A stretch of DNA of 64,000 nucleotides, taken from Paenibacillus sp. sptzw28 (lineage in GTDB: Bacteria; Bacillota; Bacilli; Paenibacillales; Paenibacillaceae). The stretch lies in assembly GCF_019550795.1 (NCBI RefSeq), contig NZ_CP080545.1, positions 1,073,501 to 1,137,500 on the forward strand, given 5' to 3'. Below, in pieces: positions 36,472 through 44,796 of this stretch (the first letter of the stretch is position 1; each line of letters opens with the position of its first letter). The notes beneath the pieces are model-generated. The model did no database searches. It was not told where the DNA came from and worked only from the letters and a program-made list of their open reading frames with translations. The translations under genes were made by a program, and so were the position numbers.

Positions 36472-37827
36472 ATGTCTTATCGAAGAAAAATGGGTTTGGC
36501 TGCTATGCTCATCATGTTGGTAATGACGTCAATCTTGGCGGGATGTGCGGAGAGAAAAGAAAACGCTATCAATACGACTGTCAAAAAATCGGATAACAAA
36601 GAAGGGCAATTTCTAACGGTTCTTGTGGAGGGGGGAAGTCCCGCCTTCACAGTGGTTAATGAAACCGCTGAACAATTCAGAAAAAAGACGGGCTATGAAA
36701 TCCGGGTGGAAGCCGTTCCTTACATCGGCGTTTATGACAAGTTGAATGCGGAATTGAAGGCGAAAGCGGGTTCTTACGATGTCGCAACCATCGATATATT
36801 ATGGTTCTCGACACTTGCTCAGGGGCTTGCGCCAATGGACGATCTGATGACGGATGAGGTGAAGAACGACCTGTTTCCGAATTTGATTGACGGCGGGACC
36901 GTTGACGGCAAGGCACTGGGCATGCCGGTATGGACGAACTCGAAGATTTTGTTGTACCGCAAAGACCTGTTCGAGGATCCGAAGGAAAAAGCGGCTTTTC
37001 AAAAGGAATACGGCTACGAGCTGAAGCCGCCTGCCAATTGGAAAGAATATCGGGATGCCGCGAAATTCTTCACACGCGACACGGATAAAGATGGGGGTAA
37101 GGATCTATATGGGACGAGCGTATTCGGTATGAATAACGGCGATTCCGTTGCCAGTTGGCTGGATCATGCGGCGCAAGCCGGGGCTGGACCGCTAGTAGTC
37201 GGTGAGGGCGGTAAAGCGCTGGTCAATACGAAACCGTATGTGGAAGCACTGGATTTCTTAACGAAAATACTCAGGGAGGATAAATCGGCCCCCGAGGGCG
37301 CGCTCAATATGGCTTCTTCGGAAACGTCCGAGTTGTTCATGAACGGCAAGCTTTCGATGATGCTGGCATGGGGGCATTTCTTCGTCCCATCGGACGATCC
37401 GGCCAAATCCAAAGTAGCGGGAAAGGTAGGGGCGGCACCGATGATAGGCGGAGAATCCGGGGTGGGTGTTGTTCCGGGACCTTGGTATCAAGTCATTCCA
37501 AGCTCATCAAAGAAACAGGCTGCAGCCAAAGAATACGTTAAGTTCATTTATGAGCATAATGAACTATTTATGCAAGCGCTTGGCGTGGCCGCGCGCAAAT
37601 CTGTCTTCAGGCAGTATGGACAGAAATCGGAGTACGCTCACCTAAGCGCGCTTAATTCAACCTTATCGGCCAAACAGACGCAGAATCGCCCGGTACTTGA
37701 GTATTGGAACGAGATTGAGAGCGAGGCATTGGTTCCGGCCCTGCAGTCTGCCTTATCAGGTAAAGCAACGCCGCAAGAGGCATTGGATCAAGCCGCTGAT
37801 CTCATAAATGAGATTCAAGGCCAGTAA
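36472..37827 (+). CDS. Sugar ABC transporter solute-binding lipoprotein (family 1)
   Basis: 451 residues. Lipobox LAGC (Cys25), then an extracellular solute-binding protein family 1 fold: TVLVEGGSPAFTVVNETAEQFRKKTGYEIRVEAVPY, GSYDVATIDILWFSTLAQGLAPMDDLM, LGMPVWTNSKILLYRKDLFEDP, SKKQAAAKEYVKFIYEHNE. The ATG at 36472 has AAGGGGG ahead; the earlier in-frame codon at 36436 would spoil the signal peptide. It captures an oligosaccharide for the two permeases that follow; with GH172 in front, a fructan-derived or difructose anhydride ligand is likely. Confidence 0.9.
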   Translation: MSYRRKMGLAAMLIMLVMTSILAGCAERKENAINTTVKKSDNKEGQFLTVLVEGGSPAFTVVNETAEQFRKKTGYEIRVEAVPYIGVYDKLNAELKAKAGSYDVATIDILWFSTLAQGLAPMDDLMTDEVKNDLFPNLIDGGTVDGKALGMPVWTNSKILLYRKDLFEDPKEKAAFQKEYGYELKPPANWKEYRDAAKFFTRDTDKDGGKDLYGTSVFGMNNGDSVASWLDHAAQAGAGPLVVGEGGKALVNTKPYVEALDFLTKILREDKSAPEGALNMASSETSELFMNGKLSMMLAWGHFFVPSDDPAKSKVAGKVGAAPMIGGESGVGVVPGPWYQVIPSSSKKQAAAKEYVKFIYEHNELFMQALGVAARKSVFRQYGQKSEYAHLSALNSTLSAKQTQNRPVLEYWNEIESEALVPALQSALSGKATPQEALDQAADLINEIQGQ

Positions 37828-37910
37828 AAGGTGAAGTGTCCGGTGCGGAGGGTAGTCTAAAGTCTATCCTCCGCTTCTATTCCATTGAAATCAAAAGGAT
37901 GATGACTCCC

Positions 37911-38789
37911 ATGACCAAGAGTGATCGGAGAACAGCCCTGTTGTTTTTCTCTCCGGCTGCCGTTTTCATGCTTCTCTTTTTCGTATATCCGATGTTTCTC
38001 TTAATCAGAGACAGCCTGTTTGATTCCAAAAGCGGTATGCAGTTTGTAGGAGCGGAGAATTATAGCAGAGCCCTGACCTCGGACCGTTTCTATCAGTCGT
38101 TGTACAACACGGTAGTTTTTGTGCTAGGTGCGGTGACGCTCGAGCTGGTGATCGGACTCATTCTGGCGCTCCTGCTAAGCACAGGTTTCAAAGGCAATCA
38201 TTTTGTGCGAACGTTGTTTTTAAGTCCGCTCATGATCGCTCCTCTGGTTTGCGGCCTGATTTGGAAGTTTATGCTTAACGATCAATTCGGCATCCTCAAT
38301 TCCCTTCTTTACCGGGCAGGCTTGATCGATAGTCCTCAGAGCATCCTGTGGCTATCGGACAGTAAATATGCGCTTCTTTCCTGCATGCTGGCGGATGTTT
38401 GGCTGACTACGCCGTTTATGATGCTGATTCTGCTCGCGGGCATACAGGGAATATCGGGAAGCTTATACGAAGCCGCCCACATTGACGGTGCAGGCCGAAG
38501 TCAACGGTTCTGGCACATTACACTGCCGAGCTTACGGCCGGTCATCGTCGTCGCGGTTCTTATTCGAATGATCGATGCGGCACGCTCGTTCGATATCATA
38601 TGGGTTTTAACCCAGGGAGGGCCGGGTTTCTCCTCTTCCGTTCTGAGCACAATGATCTATAATACGATGGCGCGCTATAACCAAACCGGATATTCCAGTG
38701 CGCTGGCCGTATTGTTTATGATCGCATTATTATCCGTTTGCGGTTTTTTCATGATGCGGTTATGGAATCCGAATAAGAAAGCAGCTTGA
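37911..38789 (+). CDS. Sugar ABC transporter permease, MalF/UgpA type
   Basis: 292 residues with six helices. LLFFSPAAVFMLLFFVYPMFLLIRDSLFD opens it, and the EAA loop reads YEAAHIDGAGRSQRFWHITLPSLRPV, the contact site for the ATPase. Start at ATG 37911, with AAAAGGA upstream, gives the usual family length; a longer reading from 37836 adds 25 unlikely residues. It lies between the binding protein and the second permease, whose first possible codon overlaps its stop. No ATPase is encoded in the operon. Confidence 0.9.
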   Translation: MTKSDRRTALLFFSPAAVFMLLFFVYPMFLLIRDSLFDSKSGMQFVGAENYSRALTSDRFYQSLYNTVVFVLGAVTLELVIGLILALLLSTGFKGNHFVRTLFLSPLMIAPLVCGLIWKFMLNDQFGILNSLLYRAGLIDSPQSILWLSDSKYALLSCMLADVWLTTPFMMLILLAGIQGISGSLYEAAHIDGAGRSQRFWHITLPSLRPVIVVAVLIRMIDAARSFDIIWVLTQGGPGFSSSVLSTMIYNTMARYNQTGYSSALAVLFMIALLSVCGFFMMRLWNPNKKAA

Positions 38790-38809
38790 CAGAAGGGGGT
38801 TCACCCAAA

Positions 38810-39652
38810 ATGAGTGCATTCGCCGGCCGGAAACTGACGCTTGGTTCCGCATTGATCCTCGTTTTAACGGGACTGTTTGTAATCGCCTTTTTGTTTCCGT
38901 ATGTTTATTTGGTCATGACTTCCCTGAAACCTCCGTCAGAGGTTATTTCCTCTTCACCGACATTGTTTCCTTCGGTATTCACATTCGACAATTTTCGGAA
39001 GATGTTTGAAGTTCTTCCGATTGGAAAGTACTTTGGCAACAGTTTTTTTACCGCAATTTTCAGCACAATCATAAGTGTTTTTCTTGGATCGCTAGCCGCA
39101 TACGGTTTATCCCGGTTTTCCTCCCGCTTAGGAAATTTGTTCTTATTGCTGACGTTGGCCGTCCGTATGGTGCCTTTGATCAGTGTAGCGATTCCCATGT
39201 ACCGGATCATCAACCAGCTGGGCATTTACGACACGAAGCTGGCGCTGATCCTTGTGTATACCAGCATTAACATCCCATTTGTGATTTGGATGATGATCGG
39301 ATTTTTTGATGGATTGCCCAAGGAGCTGGATGAGTCGGCCCGTGTGGACGGCTGCAGCAGATTCGGGGCGTTCATGAGAATCATTCTGCCGATTTCGCTT
39401 CCGGGACTGGCTACGACCTCCATCTTCAGCTATATGCTCTCGTGGAATGATTTTCTGATGGCACTCATGATGACGAGCACTTCCGCCAAAACCTTGCCTG
39501 TCGGCCTATCCGAATTTTTGACCGCGTACAACCTTGATTTAGGGCCAATGACTGCGGCGGCGGTCACTTTCAGTTTTCCTGTCATGGTCTTCTCATTCCT
39601 GATTCAAAGATATATTGTGAGCGGAATGACGATGGGAGCGGTTAAGGAATGA
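38810..39652 (+). CDS. Sugar ABC transporter permease, MalG type
   Basis: 280 residues, six helices. FLFPYVYLVMTSLKPPSEV at the N-terminus, and the EAA loop DESARVDGCSRFGAFMRIILPISLPGL, are diagnostic for MalG/UgpE. The ATG at 38810 has AGAAGGGGG seven to eight bases upstream. Last gene of the operon. As no MalK-like ATPase follows, the system probably uses a shared MsmX-type ATPase encoded elsewhere, as Bacillus oligosaccharide importers do. Confidence 0.9.
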   Translation: MSAFAGRKLTLGSALILVLTGLFVIAFLFPYVYLVMTSLKPPSEVISSSPTLFPSVFTFDNFRKMFEVLPIGKYFGNSFFTAIFSTIISVFLGSLAAYGLSRFSSRLGNLFLLLTLAVRMVPLISVAIPMYRIINQLGIYDTKLALILVYTSINIPFVIWMMIGFFDGLPKELDESARVDGCSRFGAFMRIILPISLPGLATTSIFSYMLSWNDFLMALMMTSTSAKTLPVGLSEFLTAYNLDLGPMTAAAVTFSFPVMVFSFLIQRYIVSGMTMGAVKE

Positions 39653-39721
39653 TGCCGTTATTTATATGCTGGTTCGGAACTCCTATTTTATCGACAGCGA
39701 ATGTATAGGGAAATTTTACTA

Positions 39722-39750
39722 TTGATATTCAGTTTGAGTCCGGCTAGAAT
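39722..39750 (+). promoter_or_regulatory. Sigma-A promoter of the fructansucrase operon
   Basis: TTGATA at 39722-39727 and TAGAAT at 39745-39750, spacer exactly 17. The start near 39757 places the RAT at about +19 and leaves a leader of about 220 bases before the first GH68 gene. Confidence 0.8.
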
Positions 39751-39774
39751 AGGGGATGCAAAACATAATACGCG

Positions 39775-39806
39775 GGATTGTTACTGCTCAGCAGGCAAGA
39801 CCTAAA
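39775..39806 (+). promoter_or_regulatory. Ribonucleic antiterminator (RAT) of SacY/SacT/LicT type
   Basis: The 32 bases starting GGATTGTTACTG, then CAGGCAAGACCTAAA, match the B. subtilis sacB/sacPA RAT pattern closely. The last eight bases overlap the left arm of the terminator at 39799, so the RAT and terminator structures exclude each other, as in sacB. Binding of the SacT-like protein encoded at 44797-45636 would let transcription through. Confidence 0.9.
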
Positions 39807-39872
39807 ATGTTTCAAGAATGACTGCACCGTAATGGGTGCGGATTATTCTTAAACGTTTTAGGTCTTTTTTTC
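39799..39872 (+). terminator. Leader terminator controlled by the RAT
   Basis: GACCTAAAATGTTT...AAGAAT on the left pairs with ATTCTT...AAACGTTTTAGGTC on the right, with an inner TGCACC/GGGTGC stem, followed by TTTTTTT at 39865-39871. It closes transcription of the fructansucrase operon when no antiterminator is bound. Confidence 0.9.
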
Positions 39873-39977
39873 GTTCCGCTGCCGGACCGAAGGGGGGATC
39901 TTTTGAATTTAAGGGTTGTTTCAGCAGTAAAAGCTGTTTGGAAGCCATATTGGCAATTACCATGAGGAGGAAGAAAA

Positions 39978-41315
39978 ATGAAAAAAGGATTTAAATTGGG
40001 GAAATTGATTTTATGTTCGACGATTCTTGCAAGCAGTCTGGCCGCTGCCTCCGTTTCGGCGACCGTTTCGGACGATTACACCGCAATCTGGTCGCGTCAA
40101 CAAGCGGAGAAAGTAGCCCTCACGCAACAGAACACAGCTCCTGAGGTAGACATGGACTTCGATCTGGTTGCGCCGGATCAATGGGTTTGGGATACGTGGC
40201 CGCTGCAGAACCGGGACGGTTCTCTGGCCATCGTAAAAGGATACAAGGTCGCGTTTGCATTGGTCGCGCCGCGCAGCTTGGGTTGGGGCGAGCGCCATAC
40301 GCATGCAAGAATCGGCATGTTCTTCTCGAAGAACGGCAAAGACTGGACCTATGCCGGAATTCCTTACAACTATGATAAAGCCTTAGGCCATATGCAGTGG
40401 GCGGGGACGGCTATGCTGGACGAGAACGACAAAGTTCACCTCTTCTACACGGCAACCAGCGATATGAACGCAAATGGCGGTAAAGAATGGAATGAAGACG
40501 GATGGGTGCAAAGAGCGGAGCAGCGCATCGCCAAGACTACTTTCGACATTAGCGCCGATAAAGACGGCGTGCATCTCACGAACGAAGGCGAACACAAACT
40601 CATTCTTCAAGCGGACGGCAAATATTACGAAACAATTCAACAATTCCAAAGCCATGGCAATATCATTACGGCGTTCCGTGATCCGTTCTTCTTCCAGGAC
40701 CCGAATACCGGCAAAGAGTACATTATTTTTGAAGGCCAGGCCGGCAGCAACTATTCTTTGAAACCTGAAAACATCGGCGACGAGGAATACCGCAAAACCC
40801 ATTCCGTTCCGGAAAGATCGGAAATGTACAACGGCAATATCGGTATTGCGGAAGTGCTTGACCACGATATCACCAAATTGAAACTGCTGCCGCCGCTGGT
40901 CGAATCGATTGGTACCAACCATCAATTGGAGCGTCCGCATGTTGTCGTAAACGGCGATGAGTATTACCTGTTCACGATCAGCCACACGTTCACTTACGCA
41001 CCTGGCCTGACCGGTCCGGACGGCGTGTACGGCTTCTACGGCAAAGGCGGAATCCGCGCCGACTACAAGCCGATGAACGACAGCGGCCTTGTCATCGCCA
41101 ACCCGGCCAGCAAACCGTATCAAGCGTATTCCTGGATGGTGCTCCCGAATCAGCAGGTGATCAGCTTCATTAACGAACCGAAAGACGAGAACGGCAATGT
41201 CCAGTTCGGCGGCACCTTCGCGGCAACGCTGAAAATTAGTCTGAACGGCGACAAATCGGCAGTTGTTAAGGAAGGCAAAGCAGGAGAAATCAAACCGTTC
41301 GGCGCAAACCGCTAA
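39978..41315 (+). CDS. sacB: GH68 fructansucrase (levansucrase-type), first copy
   Basis: 445 residues, secreted: signal peptide cut after about residue 28 (SVSA). The GH68 triad is complete: nucleophile Asp72 in VWDTWPLQNRDG, transition-state stabiliser Asp235 in AFRDPFFF, acid/base Glu318 in QLERPHVVV. It transfers fructosyl from sucrose to a growing fructan (levan is the usual product, inulin cannot be excluded) or to water. Segments such as ARIGMFFSKNGKDW, MQWAGTAML, LTGPDGVYGF and YQAYSWMVLPNQQVISFI resemble proteobacterial levansucrases more than B. subtilis SacB. AGGAGGAAG precedes the ATG. Controlled by the RAT/terminator leader. Confidence 0.92.
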   Translation: MKKGFKLGKLILCSTILASSLAAASVSATVSDDYTAIWSRQQAEKVALTQQNTAPEVDMDFDLVAPDQWVWDTWPLQNRDGSLAIVKGYKVAFALVAPRSLGWGERHTHARIGMFFSKNGKDWTYAGIPYNYDKALGHMQWAGTAMLDENDKVHLFYTATSDMNANGGKEWNEDGWVQRAEQRIAKTTFDISADKDGVHLTNEGEHKLILQADGKYYETIQQFQSHGNIITAFRDPFFFQDPNTGKEYIIFEGQAGSNYSLKPENIGDEEYRKTHSVPERSEMYNGNIGIAEVLDHDITKLKLLPPLVESIGTNHQLERPHVVVNGDEYYLFTISHTFTYAPGLTGPDGVYGFYGKGGIRADYKPMNDSGLVIANPASKPYQAYSWMVLPNQQVISFINEPKDENGNVQFGGTFAATLKISLNGDKSAVVKEGKAGEIKPFGANR

Positions 41316-41364
41316 AGCCGCGATAATCCGAACGTAGTTAAGATGATTTGAGAGGAGCAATAAA

Positions 41365-42702
41365 ATGATCCGAAAAAACAAAAAAGCATTATCCGTGCTC
41401 GCTTTGGCGGCAAGCATTGCTGTAACAGGCTTTGCTGCTCCACATTCGCATGCTGAAAGCGGGGAGCAAACCGTCAACTGGACACGTGAACAGGTATCGA
41501 AAATCGAATTGAATGAAGACAACACCCTGCCATATACCGACATCAGCAAGCTGGACAAAATGGCGCCGGGCTATCACATTTGGGATACGTGGCCGCTTAT
41601 GGACCGTGACGGGAACACTGCGTCGGTTAAAGGCTGGAAAGTGATCTTCGCGCTTTCCGCTCCGAACGACGTGCTGCCGGGTAAAGTACACGATATCGCG
41701 ACAATCCGTTACTTCTATTCGAAAAACGGCAAGGACTGGACATTGGGCGGGGAACTGTTCCCGAAAGGAACCGCCCTCGGCCAACGCCAATGGGCCGGCT
41801 CCGCCATGCTCGACGGCGACAAAATTCACGCCTTTTACACTGCGACCGGCCCCGAAGGCCAGCCTCAGCTGACTTATGAGCAGCGCATCGCTGCAGCCAC
41901 TGGAACTATGGTTGCTGATAAAGACGGCGTTCGCTTCGAAAATTGGGATAAGCACCGCATTATTTTGCTGCCTGATGGGAAATACTACCAGACGGTAGAG
42001 CAAGCAAAGCAAGGCGAAGGCGGAGGTTACGCATTCCGCGATCCAATGTGGTTCAAAGATCCGCAAACGGGTAAAGAATACCTGCTGTTCGAAGGCAATT
42101 CCGGCGGGACCGCTTCGCAGCGGCAGTTCAAGCCTGAATATGCCGGAAGCGCCGAATACCTGCAGCAGCACCCTGTGCCGTCCGGTGCAGTACACGCCAA
42201 CGGCAATATTGGCATCGCCGAAGTGGTGGGCGGCGATCTGAACAACATCAAGCTCCTTCCGCCGCTCGTTGAGGCGAACTATGTGAATGAAGAGCTTGAG
42301 CGCCCGCATGTGGTTGTTAAAGACAAGAAATACTATCTGTTCACCGACAGCCACATTAACAAATACGCTGAGGGTCTTGGGGGACCGGAAGGAATGTACG
42401 GTTTCGTTTCCGACACGCTGATCGGCGGATATAAACCGCTCAACGGAAGCGGGCTGGTTCTGGCCAACCCTTCGGATAATCCGTACCAAGCATATTCCTG
42501 GCTGGTGACGCCGGAACTGAATGTTGTCGGATTCGCGCATTTCGGCGATCTGGGCAGCATGTCGATCGGCGATGTAGGCAACCAGTCTCCGGAATTCCAG
42601 TTCAGTCACTTCGGCGGCACTTTGGCTCCGACGGTGAAGCTGTCGATCGATGGCGACCGCACGAAGATCGAGAGAATACTGCCTCAAGGCTGGATCAAGT
42701 AA
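41365..42702 (+). CDS. GH68 fructansucrase, second copy
   Basis: 445 residues, secreted (signal peptide cut after SHA at about residue 30). Triad: Asp74 in IWDTWPLMDRDG, Asp226 in AFRDPMWF, Glu312 in ELERPHVVV. It is clearly a diverged tandem duplicate of the gene upstream, with 49 bases between them and GAGAGGAGC before the ATG. The two differ most around residues 80-110 and 330-400, where GH68 enzymes set product length and linkage, so they may make different fructans or oligosaccharides. Cotranscribed with the first copy. Confidence 0.92.
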   Translation: MIRKNKKALSVLALAASIAVTGFAAPHSHAESGEQTVNWTREQVSKIELNEDNTLPYTDISKLDKMAPGYHIWDTWPLMDRDGNTASVKGWKVIFALSAPNDVLPGKVHDIATIRYFYSKNGKDWTLGGELFPKGTALGQRQWAGSAMLDGDKIHAFYTATGPEGQPQLTYEQRIAAATGTMVADKDGVRFENWDKHRIILLPDGKYYQTVEQAKQGEGGGYAFRDPMWFKDPQTGKEYLLFEGNSGGTASQRQFKPEYAGSAEYLQQHPVPSGAVHANGNIGIAEVVGGDLNNIKLLPPLVEANYVNEELERPHVVVKDKKYYLFTDSHINKYAEGLGGPEGMYGFVSDTLIGGYKPLNGSGLVLANPSDNPYQAYSWLVTPELNVVGFAHFGDLGSMSIGDVGNQSPEFQFSHFGGTLAPTVKLSIDGDRTKIERILPQGWIK

Positions 42703-42720
42703 TATCCGGTTGAATAATAT

Positions 42721-42762
42721 GAAAGCCAAAATTGCGCTCAGCTTATGCTGGGCGTATTTTGG
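42721..42762 (+). terminator. Hairpin after the second GH68 gene
   Basis: GCCAAAAT..GCTCAGC pairs with GCTGGGC..ATTTTGGC around TTAT. There is no T-run (GATAAAT follows), so it probably reduces rather than stops readthrough into the PTS genes. Confidence 0.5.
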
Positions 42763-42849
42763 CGATAAATCGGGTAACGTACGCAGGAAGAAAGACAGCC
42801 GCAGGCGAATGCTTTAATAACTGAACATGCTGAGAAGGAGGAATCAATA

Positions 42850-44244
42850 ATTCGAGCCGAAGCGGAAAGAATCGTCGAAGAGCTGCTGCCGCTGCTGGGC
42901 GGAAAGCAGAATATTATAAGCGCAGCTCACTGCACTACCCGGCTGCGTTTGGTTCTGCATGACGAACGAAGAGCGGACACCACCGCCATAGAAAAACTGG
43001 ACCATGTGCAGGGTGTGTTCTCCAGAGCGGGACAATACCAGATCATTTTCGGAATTGGAATCGTGAACAAGATCTATAAAGGTCTTGAAGAAGCGATTGC
43101 TAATGCATCCGATAATAGAGTGAAACCTGCCTCGGCCGCGCCGAAAAAACGGAATCCCGTGCTTGCAATTACGAAAATGTTGTCCAATATTTTTGTCCCG
43201 ATACTCCCTTTTCTTGTAGCCACCGGTCTGTTTATCGGTCTGACCGGAATGATAAAGTCTTCTCACTGGGCTGCGCCGGATAGCGATTGGATCAGCTTGC
43301 TCAATCTTTTCTCAGCATCCGCACTTCTTGTTCTGCCCATTGTCATCGGGTTTAGCGCGGCGAAAGAATTCGGCGGTACTCCGGCTTTGGGGGCTTTTGT
43401 AGGCGGTATTTTATCGCATTCCGATTTATTGAAGCCGGGGACGCTTGGACCCGATTATCTTGAAAGGCTGAATGTATTCGGATTTCAGCCCGCATCAATC
43501 GGATATCAGGGAACGGTAATTCCGATATTGATGTCGGTTTATTTGATGTGTGCGGTTGAAAAGGGATTAAGAAAAGTCGTGCATCCGTCTTTGGCATTGT
43601 TCGTTATCCCGCTTACAACCGTCCTGTCTACCGGGATTGTCTCCCTAATTGCCATAGGGCCGCTGGGTGCATTCATCGGCGGATTGCTTACCCAAGGGTT
43701 AGAGAGCGTTTATTCGCATGGCGTCGGATTTATAGGCGGGTTCCTATTGGGCGGGTTATATTCAATGATCGTGATTACTGGACTTCATCATAGTTTACAT
43801 GCAATCGAGTTCGGTTTGATTGCCGACCCCAAAATCGGGGTTAACTTTCTGCTGCCTGTATGGTCCATGGCCAATGTCGCGCAAGGCGGCGCCGGTTTGG
43901 CGGTCTATTTTAAAACAAAAAACAAAAAGCTCAAGGAAAACGCCATCCCTGCGTCGATTTCTGCCTTCTTAGGCATCACGGAGCCTGTCATGTTTGGTAT
44001 GAACGTGCGATTAAGAAAACCGTTTATCGGTGCTTGCATTGGGGGAGCGGCAGGCGGCGCATACGTTGTATTTACTCATGTAATCGCAAATTCTTATGGT
44101 TTGACGGGTCTTCCGATGGTGGTCCTGGCAGCGCCTTTAGGCATACCCAACTTACTCAACTACCTCATAGGCTTTGTCATTGCCGTGGCTTGCGCTTTCA
44201 CATTGACTTGGCTTCTTGGATTTGATGAAGGAAAAGAGGAGTAG
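42850..44244 (+). CDS. sacP: Sucrose-type PTS enzyme EIIBC
   Basis: 464 residues if started at ATT 42850. The EIIB part holds the phosphorylated Cys28 in AAHCTTRLRL, which lies upstream of the first ATG (42949), so the ATG start would lose the active site. AAGGAGG lies eight bases before ATT, and no ATG, GTG or TTG occurs between. EIIC follows (about 100-455): ITKMLSNIFVPILPFLVATGLF, GLHHSLHAIEFGLI and FLGITEPVMFGMN with the GITEP motif. Closest to SacP/ScrA (sucrose) within the glucoside family. Imports sucrose as sucrose-6-phosphate. Either a true ATT start or an ATG-to-ATT change. Confidence 0.88.
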   Translation: MRAEAERIVEELLPLLGGKQNIISAAHCTTRLRLVLHDERRADTTAIEKLDHVQGVFSRAGQYQIIFGIGIVNKIYKGLEEAIANASDNRVKPASAAPKKRNPVLAITKMLSNIFVPILPFLVATGLFIGLTGMIKSSHWAAPDSDWISLLNLFSASALLVLPIVIGFSAAKEFGGTPALGAFVGGILSHSDLLKPGTLGPDYLERLNVFGFQPASIGYQGTVIPILMSVYLMCAVEKGLRKVVHPSLALFVIPLTTVLSTGIVSLIAIGPLGAFIGGLLTQGLESVYSHGVGFIGGFLLGGLYSMIVITGLHHSLHAIEFGLIADPKIGVNFLLPVWSMANVAQGGAGLAVYFKTKNKKLKENAIPASISAFLGITEPVMFGMNVRLRKPFIGACIGGAAGGAYVVFTHVIANSYGLTGLPMVVLAAPLGIPNLLNYLIGFVIAVACAFTLTWLLGFDEGKEE

Positions 44245-44260
44245 AGACAAGGAGTACACT

Positions 44261-44764
44261 ATGTTTAAAAAATGGTTTGGTCTTCGGGATCATCGGATTA
44301 CAGAAGAAATCATTATCTCACCCTTAAGCGGAAAAGTGCTGACCATGGAGGAAGTGCCCGACCCTACCTTTTCCAGGACTATGGCCGGAATGGGAATTGC
44401 AATCGATCCGGTGGAAGGAAAGGTCGGCGCTCCCGTAGATGGGGAGATCATTCACCTTTTCCGAACCAAGCATGCTGTTTGGATTCGTACCGGGAGCGGA
44501 TTGGACATACTCATTCACATCGGTCTGGATACGGTTTCGATGAATGGGGAGGGATTTACAACTTACGTCGAGACAGGGGACCGGGTAATGAAGGGACAAC
44601 CGCTGATCGACTTTTCGCTTGATCTGGTTCGGCTGAAAGCGACAAGTCCCATCACTCCCATGATGATCATTCATTCAGATCAAATTGAAAAATTGGAAAT
44701 TTTGCTGCCGGAATGCGCTGAAATGGGAATTACCCCGCTCATGAAGGTAAAAGTAAAATCTTAA
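44261..44764 (+). CDS. PTS glucose-family enzyme EIIA
   Basis: 167 residues. [34 protein letters not shown] and the phosphorylation site [17 protein letters not shown] (His86) define an EIIA(Glc)-family domain. Free-standing EIIA proteins serve sucrose and beta-glucoside EIIBC proteins that lack their own A domain, as the one upstream does. AAGGAG before ATG 44261, 16 bases after the EIIBC stop. It passes phosphate from HPr to EIIB and may also phosphorylate PRD histidines indirectly. Confidence 0.92.
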   Translation: MFKKWFGLRDHRITEEIIISPLSGKVLTMEEVPDPTFSRTMAGMGIAIDPVEGKVGAPVDGEIIHLFRTKHAVWIRTGSGLDILIHIGLDTVSMNGEGFTTYVETGDRVMKGQPLIDFSLDLVRLKATSPITPMMIIHSDQIEKLEILLPECAEMGITPLMKVKVKS

Positions 44765-44796
44765 ATCCGGGACTCCACTGCAGAAAGGAGTACACC

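Noticed and set aside
39799..39872. AAACGTTTTA in the sacB-type leader as a fourth LacI operator
   Set aside because: It is the right arm of the leader terminator and lacks the palindromic 20-bp form.
41389..42729. 446-codon minus-strand frame over the second GH68 gene
   Set aside because: Mirrors the frame of a clear fructansucrase with intact triad; composition is atypical, no recognisable motif. Likewise 40383-41558.
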